Of a DNA stretch of 30,382 nucleotides, positions 1 to 7,231 are shown in pieces; the first letter of the stretch is position 1; every line of letters starts with the position of its first letter. A program made the translations under genes and the position numbers. The stretch lies in NCBI GenBank assembly GCA_035493895.1, contig DATJHM010000248.1:1-30382 (forward strand), given 5' to 3'. This DNA comes from DATJHM01 sp035493895 (GTDB taxonomy: Bacteria > Chloroflexota > Ktedonobacteria > Ktedonobacterales > Ktedonobacteraceae). The notes below the pieces were generated by a model. That model was not told the DNA's origin. It searched no databases and was given only the letters and a program-made list of their open reading frames with translations.

Positions 1-1
1 G

Positions 2-433
2 CGGAGACGTGGAGCGCTGCGGGCTATCAAAATGGCGGGTCTTGATCCCAACGAAACCATGAGCGATATCCTGATCTCGGCACAGAATGCGCGCTCAAGC
101 GAGCAGTGCGTGGAGACGCTGCTGAGCTATGCGCAGCGACCAACAGCGATCTTTTGCGCCAATGATCTGCTGGCATTGGGCGTGATGCGCGGCCTGGGTC
201 AGCGGGACATCAAGATTCCCGACGAGATGGCGCTGGTCGGCTATGATGATGTTGAATTTGCCAGCATGCTTTCTCCTGCGTTGACCTCGATCCGTCAGCC
301 CAAATATCAGCTGGGGCGGGCGGCGGCCGAACTGCTTTTGCATGAAATTGGTGAAACGGAGACGCATCAGCACACGCAGATTATGTATCAGCCTGAATTG
401 ATTGTACGTGCCTCAACGCAGAAAAAGATGTAG
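2..433 (+). CDS. LacI-family transcriptional regulator, 3' part only
   Basis: The reading frame is open from the first bases of the window to the TAG at 431-433, so the gene starts upstream. What remains is the C-terminal half of the effector-binding (periplasmic-binding-protein-like) domain. It carries the family landmarks PTAIFCANDLLALGV (effector-domain strand and helix), a VGYDDVEFA segment and LTSIRQPKYQLGRAAAELL. These match the last ~140 residues of LacI/GalR repressors. The DNA-binding helix-turn-helix is missing because of the window edge, not because of decay. Such proteins bind a sugar or nucleoside and release an operator; the ligand here cannot be told. It converges on the LysR gene across a repeat-rich gap, so whatever it regulates probably lies to the left. 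Confidence 0.9.
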   Translation, partial: RRRGALRAIKMAGLDPNETMSDILISAQNARSSEQCVETLLSYAQRPTAIFCANDLLALGVMRGLGQRDIKIPDEMALVGYDDVEFASMLSPALTSIRQPKYQLGRAAAELLLHEIGETETHQHTQIMYQPELIVRASTQKKM

Positions 434-448
434 TTCGGAAAGCTGGGG

Positions 449-497
449 CGAGGTGGCCGGGAGGGGAACGCGGATCGGCATGAAGCGCGATCAGTAC
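449..497 (+). repeat. REP-like hairpin repeat, degenerate copy
   Basis: The copy reads AGGTGGCCGG, then GGGGAACGCG, then a small hairpin with arms GATCG (473-477) and CGATC (488-492), and ends in a damaged ..TCAGTAC. The same modules occur intact at 12181-12230. It lies in the gap between two convergent genes, a common place for REP-type elements. Confidence 0.6.
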
Positions 498-502
498 GGA
501 TC

Positions 503-706
503 AAGCGAAGAAAGGTTCGGTTTGATCACCCGTCACGATCGATGGCGGAAGGGGTTCGCGGAAGGGCAAGGTGGTCGGTTGGTTGGGGACGTGGATCGGC
601 AGAAAGCGGGGATTAGTACGCATGAAGCGAAGAAAGGTTTGGTTTGACCACCCATCAATCGATGGTGGAAGGGGTTCGTGGAAGGGCAAGGTGGTCGGTT
701 GGGGAC
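503..706 (+). repeat. Two imperfect direct copies of an ~85-bp repeat
   Basis: Copy 1 (503-591) and copy 2 (625-706) both begin AAGCGAAGAAAGGTT, continue with a TGATCACCC or TGACCACCC variant and GATGG(C/T)GGAAGGGGTTCG, and finish GGAAGGGCAAGGTGGTCGGTT. Copy 1 has an extra GGTT before GGGGACG. The 33-bp spacer contains a decayed piece of the REP-like element (GTGGATCGGCAGAAAGCG). Any reading frames across these bases look repeat-derived rather than coding. The whole 434-782 gap holds only repeats. Confidence 0.75.
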
Positions 707-740
707 GCGTGGGATGGTATAAAACACATCCCCTACCTGC
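701..740 (+). repeat. REP-like hairpin, variant stem
   Basis: GGGGACGCGT is followed by a perfect 6-bp stem, GGGATG (711-716) and CATCCC (727-732), around a 10-nt loop, then CCTACCTGC. The border modules (GGGGACGCG on the left, CCCTACCT on the right) match the copies at 1914 and 12181, but stem and loop sequences differ. This suggests the fold is kept while the sequence changes. Confidence 0.5.
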
Positions 741-782
741 AATGAAAAGCCGAGAGGGTCAATCATGTCACGCGGGATCTGT

Positions 783-1661
783 TCATTCGCGTATCCAGGT
801 CAGGGCTGTCTGGACGAACAGCGTTGCACCCCTTGAGGCTGCGCCCTGGGAGCGGACGGCGAGGCCGATCTGCAAGGGTTGTGGGGGATCAAGTGGTAGA
901 GCTACCACGCCCTCCAGTTTTTTGGGGAGCATCATGCGTGGCATGAGCGTAATGCCGAGCCCTTCGCGGACCATCGCGTGAATCGTGGCGCTATCGCTGG
1001 CCTGATAGCGAACGTATGGTTTGATTTTGCTCGGTTCAAAGCCAGCTCTCTTCATCAGTTGTAGCGTGCATTGATTTTTCTCCATGATAAATCCCTCATC
1101 TCGCAACTCTTTAGAGGTTACGGCCGTCTGAGTGTGCAGACGATGTTGAGATGAAATGAGCACACACATCTCGTCAGTCGTGAGTGGTGTACACTCTATT
1201 CCGCGTGCAGGGAGAATCACGAATCCGACATCAACGATGCTATTCTCAATCCAATCGCCCACTTCGCGCATGGAGCCTTCGAACAGCACAACCTCTATGC
1301 CTGGATATGCCGTGCGAAAGCTGGTCAACAGACCGGCGAGCAGGTCCGGGCTCACGATCGAGAGAATACTGCCCAGGCGAAGTTTGCCCATCTCCAGGCC
1401 CTGAGCCGCCTTTGCCTCTTGCTCGATCGCCTCTACCTGTGCCAGGAGCATGCGCACATGGGGAATGATCTTCTGACCGGCGGCAGTAAGCGCCACAATA
1501 CCTTTGCGGTTGCGCTCAAAAAGCGTCACGCCCAGTTCGTTTTCGAGAGCGGCCAGGGCATGGCTGACTGCCGACTGTGTCAGATCAATCGCGTACGCAG
1601 CCTCCGTGAAGCTGCCCGTTTCGGCTAACGCGATGAAGCTCTGAAGTTGTGAGAAGTTCAT
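783..1661 (-). CDS. LysR-family transcriptional regulator
   Basis: This 292-residue protein has the usual LysR length. The N-terminal winged helix-turn-helix (residues ~1-60) shows FIALAETGSFTEAAYAIDLTQSAVSHALAALE followed in the family pattern by LGVTLFERNRKGIVALTAAG. Residues ~90-290 form the LysR substrate-binding fold (GKLRLGSILS start, late segment MVREGLGITLMPRMML). I chose the ATG at 1659-1661 because GAAGGA lies about 7 nt upstream and because LysR proteins begin a few residues before the HTH; a longer frame reaches 1751 without better support. LysR proteins are tetrameric and usually control a divergent gene, but the next plus-strand gene starts more than 500 bp away. Its target and co-inducer are unknown. 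Stop is TGA at 785-783. Confidence 0.93.
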   Translation of the reverse strand: MNFSQLQSFIALAETGSFTEAAYAIDLTQSAVSHALAALENELGVTLFERNRKGIVALTAAGQKIIPHVRMLLAQVEAIEQEAKAAQGLEMGKLRLGSILSIVSPDLLAGLLTSFRTAYPGIEVVLFEGSMREVGDWIENSIVDVGFVILPARGIECTPLTTDEMCVLISSQHRLHTQTAVTSKELRDEGFIMEKNQCTLQLMKRAGFEPSKIKPYVRYQASDSATIHAMVREGLGITLMPRMMLPKKLEGVVALPLDPPQPLQIGLAVRSQGAASRGATLFVQTALTWIRE

Positions 1662-1769
1662 ATGCGCATCCTTCATAAGATCATGGCGAAAATGATTTGC
1701 GCTCATTTTAGCAGATTCAGTATACTCCTGGCAAATGAGCGTCTCTCGCAAAAAATAAGCAAGCGGCTA

Positions 1770-1798
1770 TTGACTATTGATAATCTTCTATGTTATAT
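1770..1798 (+). promoter_or_regulatory. Possible promoter in the LysR-GntR spacer
   Basis: TTGACT (1770-1775) is followed, at a spacing of 18, by TATATG (1794-1799); with a spacing of 17 the hexamer is TTATAT. It lies in an AT-rich stretch divergent to the LysR gene, where a LysR protein would normally act. No coding region begins just downstream, so it could drive a short transcript or be chance. The 1662-2185 spacer otherwise holds a repeat at 1914 and the GntR promoter region at 2112. Confidence 0.25.
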
Positions 1799-1913
1799 GT
1801 TAAAGCAATATCGATGAGATGAACTTTGGCAAGCGAACCCGTAAGTGCTCAGTCAAGCTTTGTGGCGTTTTTTTTATAGCGATGAAAACGCGCTCGAGAA
1901 GCACGTAGGAGGG

Positions 1914-1971
1914 GGAGATGGCCGGTGGGGGACGGGGACGCAGTTCCGCTGCGGCTCCACCGCGTCCCTAC
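1914..1971 (+). repeat. REP-like hairpin repeat, GC-rich stem variant
   Basis: GGAGATGGCCGG is followed by GGGGGAC and a perfect 7-bp stem, GGGACGC (1935-1941) and GCGTCCC (1962-1968), around a 20-nt loop that contains CCGCTGCGG, then TAC. The left module GAGATGGCCGG and the right end TCCCTAC are shared with 12181-12230, but the stem differs. Confidence 0.6.
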
Positions 1972-2111
1972 TGGGCTGGGTGGACACGGTCAAAAGGGAT
2001 GCAATGACGTTTGACTGAGCAGTAAGGGGCGTGATAGGCCTGGGTAGCACAAAATTCATCGTTCATTTGTTGGCAAACAACAGATGATTTTTTTGTCCAG
2101 AAAAATTCGTC

Positions 2112-2151
2112 GTGACAACCTGTTGACACAATATAGCGACAAAAATTTATA
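2112..2151 (+). promoter_or_regulatory. Promoter and candidate GntR operator
   Basis: TTGACA (2123-2128) and TTTATA (2146-2151) are 17 bp apart, in front of the GntR gene at 2186. The -35 box lies inside an imperfect palindrome: GTGACAAC (2112-2119), CT, GTTGACAC (2122-2129), with one mismatch between the arms. A short palindrome on the -35 box directly ahead of a HutC-type regulator gene is a typical autoregulatory arrangement. The binding itself is inference. Confidence 0.55.
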
Positions 2152-2185
2152 AAGATGAGGCTTGGTAGCACGTGAAGAGAAGAGT

Positions 2186-2914
2186 ATGAGTATTACCAGA
2201 GAAAATCCATTACCTTTATATCATCAATTAAAAGAAGCGATTGTGGAAAAAGTCGAAAACGGGGAGTGGTTGCCTGGGAATCCGATTCCGACCGAATTAG
2301 AGTTGCAAAAAACGTATAAACTGAGCCGAACGACGGTGAGGCAGGCGCTCGGGGAACTGGTGGCGGCGGGGACGCTGACGCGAATCCAGGGGAAAGGGAC
2401 GTTTGTGGCCGAGCCGAAGCTCGAAGCCATCCGTCCGGCGATTACCAGCTTCACACACGATATGAGCGAGAAAGGGTATATGGTCAGCTCGATTGTGCTG
2501 GAATGTGGGGACAGTGTCGCAAACAGTAAGATCCAGCGCCTCTTTCAACTGGGAAATGATACGCACATCTTCCAGTTGAACCGCATTCGCCTGGTACAGG
2601 GCGTGCCTATCGCCATTCAGCACGTTTCGCTCAATATAGCGCTGACCCCGGCTATTCATCTGGAGCACTACGATTTTTCGCAAGCGTCGCTCTATCGTGC
2701 TCTGGCCCATGAAGGCGTTCACTTGTGGGAGGCAGAAGAAACCGTAGAACCTGAACTGGCTGATCCCATGCAGGCGGAATTGTTGCAGATTCCCTTGGGC
2801 GCGTTGCTCTTATCGCTCACAAGGGTAACGAATATCAGGGATGGGCGACCATTTGAATATGCCCAGACGACCTATCGTGCAGATAAATATAAATATTCTA
2901 TAAAACTCAGATAG
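2186..2914 (+). CDS. GntR-family regulator, HutC subfamily (UTRA effector domain)
   Basis: This is a 242-residue one-component regulator. Residues ~9-75 are the GntR winged helix: LYHQLKEAI, WLPGNPIPTELEL, LSRTTVRQALGELVAAG and the wing IQGKGTFVA. Residues ~95-235 match the UTRA effector domain, with the FQLNRIRLVQGVPIAIQ and FEYAQTTYRADKYKY segments typical of the family. UTRA domains bind small ligands such as phosphosugars, urocanate or fatty acids. I chose the ATG at 2186; an in-frame TTG at 2162 has no better ribosome-binding site and adds residues not seen in the family. Weak purine-rich GAAGAGAAG precedes the ATG. It is the first gene of a cluster with the BtpA-like protein, PfkB kinase and M28 peptidase, and probably controls them; its ligand is likely an intermediate of that pathway. 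Confidence 0.95.
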   Translation: MSITRENPLPLYHQLKEAIVEKVENGEWLPGNPIPTELELQKTYKLSRTTVRQALGELVAAGTLTRIQGKGTFVAEPKLEAIRPAITSFTHDMSEKGYMVSSIVLECGDSVANSKIQRLFQLGNDTHIFQLNRIRLVQGVPIAIQHVSLNIALTPAIHLEHYDFSQASLYRALAHEGVHLWEAEETVEPELADPMQAELLQIPLGALLLSLTRVTNIRDGRPFEYAQTTYRADKYKYSIKLR

Positions 2915-2965
2915 CGTATTTGTTGTTCAGAATGAACTATTTTCTTAGAAGGAGAGACAAGAAAC

Positions 2966-3829
2966 GTGACGCAAGGAATTTTTCCCGCGAAAAAGAATGC
3001 GGTCGTCGATATTTTTAAAACCGACAAAGCCATCATTGGCATGATCCATTTAAAACCATTGCCCGGTGCTCCCCATTTTCAAGGCGGAAATCTGGACGAG
3101 GCATTTGAATTTGCCATGCAGGATGTGCGGGCATTTGAGGAAGGAAACGTGGACGGGCTGATCATCGAGAATGCGTGGGATATCCCTTTCTCCAAGCCCG
3201 AAGATATCGGCATGGAAACGGTCGCCGCCATGAGCGCTTTGACTGTGCAGATCAAGAAAGAGACCAGACTTCCTATAGGCATTAACTGTCTGGCGAATGG
3301 GGCCATTCCCGCTCTGGCGGTAGCGAAAGCCGCAGACGTGCCCTTTATTCGCGTCAACCAGTGGGTGAATGCCTATGTGGCGAACGAGGGCATCATCGAA
3401 GGTCAGTCCGCGAAAGCGCTGCGGTATCGAGCGCATATAAAAGGCGATGCAATCAAAATCTTTGCCGACGTCCACGTGAAACATGGGAGCCACGCGATTG
3501 TGGCCGATCGCAGCCTTGAGGAACAGACGCGAGATGCCATCTTCTTCGACGCCGACGTGCTCATTGCGACGGGACAGCGAACCGGTGGTGAGACCTCCAT
3601 CAGCGAAGTGGACGGCATACGTGAGAGCACCGAGCTACCCGTGATCGTCGGCAGCGGCATGAGCAGCGACAATGCCGGAAAGATCCTTGCGGCCTGCAAC
3701 GGCTGTATCGTCGGCAGTTCGCTGAAACAGGATGGACTCTGGTGGAATCCCGTCGATGTGCAGAGGGTGAAAGCGTTTATGGAAACGGTCTATGCCGTTC
3801 GCGAGGAGAGCGCACGTCTTGGATCGTGA
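2966..3829 (+). CDS. BtpA/SgcQ-family TIM-barrel protein
   Basis: This 287-residue protein belongs to the BtpA/SgcQ family (COG0434 type). Visible family segments are IIGMIHLKPLPGAPHF (residues ~23-38), VDGLIIENAWDIPF (~62-75), LPIGINCLANGAIPALAVA (~107), FIRVNQWVNAYV, IFADVHVKHGSHAI, DVLIATGQRTGGETS and LPVIVGSGMS. This is the repeating strand and loop pattern of a TIM barrel. BtpA was named for photosystem I accumulation in cyanobacteria, and SgcQ sits in an E. coli sugar operon; no reaction is firmly established for the family as far as I know. Start is GTG at 2966, set by a strong AGAAGGAGAG site (2947-2956). It overlaps the kinase gene that follows, so the two are translationally linked. 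Its sugar or nucleoside role here is inferred from neighbours. Confidence 0.92.
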   Translation: MTQGIFPAKKNAVVDIFKTDKAIIGMIHLKPLPGAPHFQGGNLDEAFEFAMQDVRAFEEGNVDGLIIENAWDIPFSKPEDIGMETVAAMSALTVQIKKETRLPIGINCLANGAIPALAVAKAADVPFIRVNQWVNAYVANEGIIEGQSAKALRYRAHIKGDAIKIFADVHVKHGSHAIVADRSLEEQTRDAIFFDADVLIATGQRTGGETSISEVDGIRESTELPVIVGSGMSSDNAGKILAACNGCIVGSSLKQDGLWWNPVDVQRVKAFMETVYAVREESARLGS

Positions 3830-4745
3830 TATCGACATCGTCTTGTGTGGAAGTCTCAACGTAGACTTTATTGCTTTTGTCGAGCACCTGCCGGTGGTTG
3901 GGGAAACTATCTCCACGAGACACTGCCAGATCGTTTCGGGCGGAAAGGCCGCGAATCAGGCCGTGGCCGCGTCCCGCCTGGGAGCGAACGTCGCGATGAT
4001 CGGCAGAGTCGGGGATGATGAGCTGGGCAGGAGGCTGAAGGCGGATCTGGTACGAGACGGCATCAACGCGCAACACGTCTGGCCTACTGTGGGGGTGGAG
4101 ACGGGCATTTCCATGATTGCCGTGAATCCCGAGGGCCAGAATACGATTGTGACCTCCCTGGGGGCAAATGCGTATGTATCTCTCAAGGATATCGATAATG
4201 CCGAAAGTTTGTTTCAGCAGGCTAAATTTGCGATGCTGCAAATGGAGATGGAGCAAGCGGTGGGTGAGTATTTCATCAGAAAAGCGTATGAGAAGGGCGT
4301 GCGGCTGGTATTAAATCTGGCTCCCGTTGTGCCTATCGACAGCGAAGTGCTGCGCATGGTGGCGTTGTTGATCGTGAACGAAACGGAAGCCACGCAATTG
4401 ACCGGTATGCCCATACACTCGCTGGAAGATGCCGAGAGAGCGGCAGAGGCTTTATGGATGCGAGGCGTAGAGCAGGTGATTATCACACTGGGAGCGAACG
4501 GAGCCATCCTGAAGACGGCGGCTTCCCTGTACCATGTGTCCTCGCCGAAAGTGCAGGCCGTAGATTCTACCGCTGCGGGTGACTGTTTTGTGGCGGCAAC
4601 GACCCATTTCTGGAAGAGCACGGGCGATTTGTACGTAGCAGTACAGCATGCCGTGAAAGTGGCGGCACTTTCCGTCACAAAAAAAGGCGCTCAATCGTCC
4701 TTACCGAATCTGGCAGAATACCTGAAATTTAGCAAGACACTTTAA
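3819..4745 (+). CDS. PfkB-family carbohydrate or nucleoside kinase
   Basis: This is a ribokinase-fold kinase of 308 residues that would transfer phosphate from ATP to a sugar or nucleoside hydroxyl in the cytoplasm. It shows the first PfkB signature (GSLNVDF, then VSGGKAANQAVAASRLGA and MIGRVGDDELG) and the second (STAAGDCFVA), whose Asp is the expected catalytic base; VNETEATQLTG and IITLGANGA are further family landmarks. The proposed start is TTG at 3819, preceded by AGGAG (3803-3807) and overlapping the BtpA stop by 11 nt. An in-frame ATG at 3792 would add nine residues and has a poorer site. The overlap implies coupled translation with the BtpA-like gene. Substrate is not readable from sequence; ribokinase, fructokinase and nucleoside kinase roles all remain possible. 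Confidence 0.93.
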   Translation: MDRDIDIVLCGSLNVDFIAFVEHLPVVGETISTRHCQIVSGGKAANQAVAASRLGANVAMIGRVGDDELGRRLKADLVRDGINAQHVWPTVGVETGISMIAVNPEGQNTIVTSLGANAYVSLKDIDNAESLFQQAKFAMLQMEMEQAVGEYFIRKAYEKGVRLVLNLAPVVPIDSEVLRMVALLIVNETEATQLTGMPIHSLEDAERAAEALWMRGVEQVIITLGANGAILKTAASLYHVSSPKVQAVDSTAAGDCFVAATTHFWKSTGDLYVAVQHAVKVAALSVTKKGAQSSLPNLAEYLKFSKTL

Positions 4746-4782
4746 GAATATTTTGCAGATATTTTGAAAGGTGGGTATAAAA

Positions 4783-5934
4783 TTGCGTGTTAAAGGACCC
4801 GAATATGATCTGCTCAGAGAGAGCTGGGAATATCTGGTAGCGATTGGTCCAAGATGTATGGGCACGGAAGGAGAAAAACAGGCAGTTCGCTATCTATTGG
4901 CGCAATTGCAGGATCTGGGCGCTGCTCCAGTAACGCAAGCGTTTCCATACGAAGGTTGGAGCGTCAGTGCAGATGCCAGCCTGCATATGACCGTTCCCTT
5001 TGTCAAAGAGATCGAATCCTACCTGCTTCTCGGGAGTGGTCAGCCTGTCGGCGCGTTTGTCGAGGGAAAGGTCTGCGTGCTGGGGGAAACGATCATCTGG
5101 AACATGTATAGCTGGCCGCGATTTGGTATTATCGATCAGCATAATACGATCGTGGGCTATATCACCGGACGTCCCACAGGAGCTGCGATTTCGCAAACGC
5201 TGGCCGAGGGCAATAGCCGCTATCCCCACTTCAGTATTGGCGCGGAAGATACCGAACTCCTTTTAGCGTTGCTCAAGCAAGGCAAGGAGATCCACGTCAG
5301 AGGGACATGCGCAACGCAGGCAACAGGTCTGCAAGAGGGCGTGAATATTCGTGTGCCGTCGCGCAACGTCCCCGTCGCCGAGAAGAAAATCGTGCTCTGT
5401 GCGCACTACGACACCATGTACAACACAAAAGGAGCGTATGACAACACAAGCGGAGTTGCGGTTCTGCTCTCTTTGTTGAAGATACTCCAGGATCGACAAT
5501 GGCGCAAGCCGATCGAGATCATATTTATGGCTGGTGAAGAATGGCGTCTGGCAGGCAGTAGTGCCCACGTGAAGGCGCTCACGCCGCAGGAGATTGCCGA
5601 GATAGAACTGGTCATCAACGTCGATGGCATCGGTCGTGGGAACGTATTCGAGGCCTGGCTGGGACCCGAGGAGGTAGAGCATGAGATGTATCGCTTTTTT
5701 GCGCAAAGAACAGCTGATGCGAGCAGAACCTTCGCCGTAAAAACCCCGCCCCCGCCGGGTTCGGACCACACCCCCTTTTATGATGCGGGCGTGCCAGCCT
5801 GTATGTTTACCATCAACGATCAAGACATCATCCACTCGCCGCGAGACGTGATTGACGAGAGGATCTATGAGAACATGGTCTATTGCGTCCAGCTTTTAGT
5901 TGCATTGCTAGAATACAAGCGAGCAATTTTGTGA
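4783..5934 (+). CDS. M28-family zinc metallopeptidase
   Basis: This 383-residue protein has the aminopeptidase S/Y fold. Metal ligands and catalytic residues stand where expected: CAHYDTMYN (His ~208), AYDNTSGVA (bridging Asp ~220), MAGEEW (catalytic Glu ~252 and ligand Glu ~253), NVDGIG (Asp ~281) and a late IIHSPRD (His ~351). SDHTPFYDAGVP is also conserved. Residues ~60-185 look like an inserted PA-type lid. There is no signal peptide, so it acts in the cytoplasm, unlike many M28 exopeptidases. I prefer TTG at 4783, with AAAGGTGG 8 nt upstream; an alternative GTG at 4771 lies inside that site. It ends the GntR cluster, 37 nt after the kinase. In that context it may remove an amino-acyl or amide group from a small substrate rather than digest protein. 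M28 members also include glutaminyl cyclases and deacetylases. Confidence 0.92.
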   Translation: MRVKGPEYDLLRESWEYLVAIGPRCMGTEGEKQAVRYLLAQLQDLGAAPVTQAFPYEGWSVSADASLHMTVPFVKEIESYLLLGSGQPVGAFVEGKVCVLGETIIWNMYSWPRFGIIDQHNTIVGYITGRPTGAAISQTLAEGNSRYPHFSIGAEDTELLLALLKQGKEIHVRGTCATQATGLQEGVNIRVPSRNVPVAEKKIVLCAHYDTMYNTKGAYDNTSGVAVLLSLLKILQDRQWRKPIEIIFMAGEEWRLAGSSAHVKALTPQEIAEIELVINVDGIGRGNVFEAWLGPEEVEHEMYRFFAQRTADASRTFAVKTPPPPGSDHTPFYDAGVPACMFTINDQDIIHSPRDVIDERIYENMVYCVQLLVALLEYKRAIL

Positions 5935-5939
5935 AAGGC

Positions 5940-5968
5940 TTGACAAGGGGATAGGTGATCATTATACT
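5940..5968 (+). promoter_or_regulatory. Strong sigma70-type promoter of the LacI/ABC operon
   Basis: TTGACA (5940-5945) and TATACT (5963-5968) are separated by exactly 17 bp, a near-consensus promoter starting just after the stop of the M28 gene. The predicted start point (about 5975) falls on the first base of the operator palindrome. Confidence 0.85.
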
Positions 5969-5974
5969 AATTTT

Positions 5975-5992
5975 ATGCAAAGCGCTTTGCAT
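5975..5992 (+). promoter_or_regulatory. LacI-family operator O1, perfect palindrome
   Basis: ATGCAAAGCGCTTTGCAT is an exact 18-bp palindrome centred on CG, the classic LacI/CcpA/PurR-type site in which the hinge-helix leucine enters the central CG step. It covers about +1 to +18 of the promoter at 5940, so bound repressor would block initiation or clearance. The LacI gene at 6176 is the obvious binder. Confidence 0.85.
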
Positions 5993-6088
5993 CGAAGCAA
6001 CGGGTATCCACAGACCGGTCCCTCTTCTATAAGGAACAGCGCGGCAAGCAATCTCCAATGATCGTATCAGGCCCTCAATGGGCGTTCA

Positions 6089-6102
6089 CCAGAACATTCT
6101 GG
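6089..6102 (+). promoter_or_regulatory. Inverted repeat in the lacI leader
   Basis: CCAGAA (6089-6094), CA, TTCTGG (6097-6102) is an inverted repeat with 6-bp arms between the two LacI-type operators. A smaller one, GCCC-TCAAT-GGGC, lies at 6071-6083. These could be a site for a second regulator or weak RNA hairpins in the ~200-nt leader. No function can be assigned. Confidence 0.3.
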
Positions 6103-6145
6103 ACACCCTGATTTCTTTTCTGAACGTATTTTTTTAGCTAATTGT

Positions 6146-6163
6146 ATGCAAAACGCTTTACAG
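6146..6163 (+). promoter_or_regulatory. LacI-family operator O2, imperfect
   Basis: ATGCAAAACGCTTTACAG shares the left half ATGCAAA, central CG and CTTT with O1, with changes only in the outer right half and one inner base. Centre-to-centre distance from O1 is 171 bp, suitable for a repression loop. It sits just before the lacI ribosome-binding site, so it could also act as a roadblock. Confidence 0.7.
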
Positions 6164-6175
6164 AGAAGGCGGTCT

Positions 6176-7231
6176 ATGCGTAGAAAAGTATCTTTAGCGG
6201 AAGTTGCAGCGGCGGCACATGTATCTCCTACCACCGTGTCGCACGTCCTCAGCGGCAAACGGCCAGTGAACCCTGAGACGGAGCAGCGCATTCGTGAAGC
6301 GATGCAGGAACTGGGCTACGTGCCCAACTATGTAGCGCAGAGTCTGGCGCGCGGCTCCACGCACACCATCGGCTTAATCGTGGCCGATATCTCCAATCCC
6401 TACTTCGCCGAACTGGTGAAAGGGGCAACGGAGGCCGCTAACGAACTGGAATACAACGTCGTATTGGCGAACACCGCGTTCAACGAAGTCAGGGAAGAGC
6501 AAGTCTTAAAGCAATTAGTCTCAGGGCGTCTGGACGGCTTAATCTACGGAGCCGGAGCGCCACCCTCATTGCAGCGCCTCAGGGCCGCGATTAAAAACTT
6601 TCCCACCGTAACCGTTGACGAATCAATTGATCAATTAGAAGTTGCGGCCATCGTGTCAGACAACTACGAAGGAGGTCGATTGATGGGCGAGCACCTTGCG
6701 CGGCTGGGTCATCGCTCGGTCCTCTATCTCGGCGGGCCACTGGCCCTTGGCACCTCCCATAGCCGACAAAGAGGTCTGAGAGACGGGTTGAGCAGCGTGT
6801 GCGCAGGGGAGAAGCCGGAGGTGAAGGTGCACGAAGTCTTCGCCAATTATCAGCTTGAGGGTGGAGCGGAAGCGCTCCAGCGTGAGCTTGAGATTGGGCG
6901 GAACTGGACAGCAGTTTTCGCAGGCAATGACCTGATGGCCGTTGGTGCCATCCAGGCGTTGTTGCAAGCGGGGCTCTCCGTGCCAGGAGACGTATCCGTC
7001 TCAGGCTTCGACGATATTCTGGCGGCGCGGCTCTTTCAACCGAGGATCACAACGATCCGCCAGCCAGCATGCGATATGGGACGAGTTGCCGCAGAGACCC
7101 TGATCATGGCACTTGAGGGAGGAGTGCCATTGATGCACAAAGAAGTAGTCCTCGGCGTTGAGCTGGTTGTTGGTGAATCGACAGGTCCTGTCGCCGTAGA
7201 AGTTCGCCAACCCGCTGAAATTCAGGAATGA
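6176..7231 (+). CDS. LacI-family repressor of the adjacent ABC operon
   Basis: This is a 351-residue regulator. Residues ~3-50 are the LacI helix-turn-helix (SLAEVAAAAHVSPTTVSHVL), followed by the hinge AQSLARGSTHTIGLIV and a two-lobed sugar-binding domain with DISNPYFAELVKGA, DGLIYGAG, VFAGNDLMAVGA, VSGFDDI and TTIRQP. I chose ATG 6176 with GAAGGCGG just upstream. An in-frame ATG at 6146 lies inside the O2 operator and would put ten basic residues before the HTH. It is the first gene after the promoter and two operators, so it probably represses itself and, by read-through, the transporter genes starting at 7450. The inducer should be the imported sugar or a derivative of it. Confidence 0.95.
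   Translation: MRRKVSLAEVAAAAHVSPTTVSHVLSGKRPVNPETEQRIREAMQELGYVPNYVAQSLARGSTHTIGLIVADISNPYFAELVKGATEAANELEYNVVLANTAFNEVREEQVLKQLVSGRLDGLIYGAGAPPSLQRLRAAIKNFPTVTVDESIDQLEVAAIVSDNYEGGRLMGEHLARLGHRSVLYLGGPLALGTSHSRQRGLRDGLSSVCAGEKPEVKVHEVFANYQLEGGAEALQRELEIGRNWTAVFAGNDLMAVGAIQALLQAGLSVPGDVSVSGFDDILAARLFQPRITTIRQPACDMGRVAAETLIMALEGGVPLMHKEVVLGVELVVGESTGPVAVEVRQPAEIQE

Noticed and set aside
503..706. CRISPR-like array
   Set aside because: There are only two imperfect copies of an ~85-bp unit, no uniform spacers and no cas gene.
571..981. Open frame through the repeat region into the LysR 3' end
   Set aside because: It is built from the tandem repeats and the antisense of the LysR gene.
5263..5835. 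Minus-strand open frame opposite the M28 gene
   Set aside because: The opposite strand has clear M28 zinc-binding motifs; the frame's product looks like no known protein.
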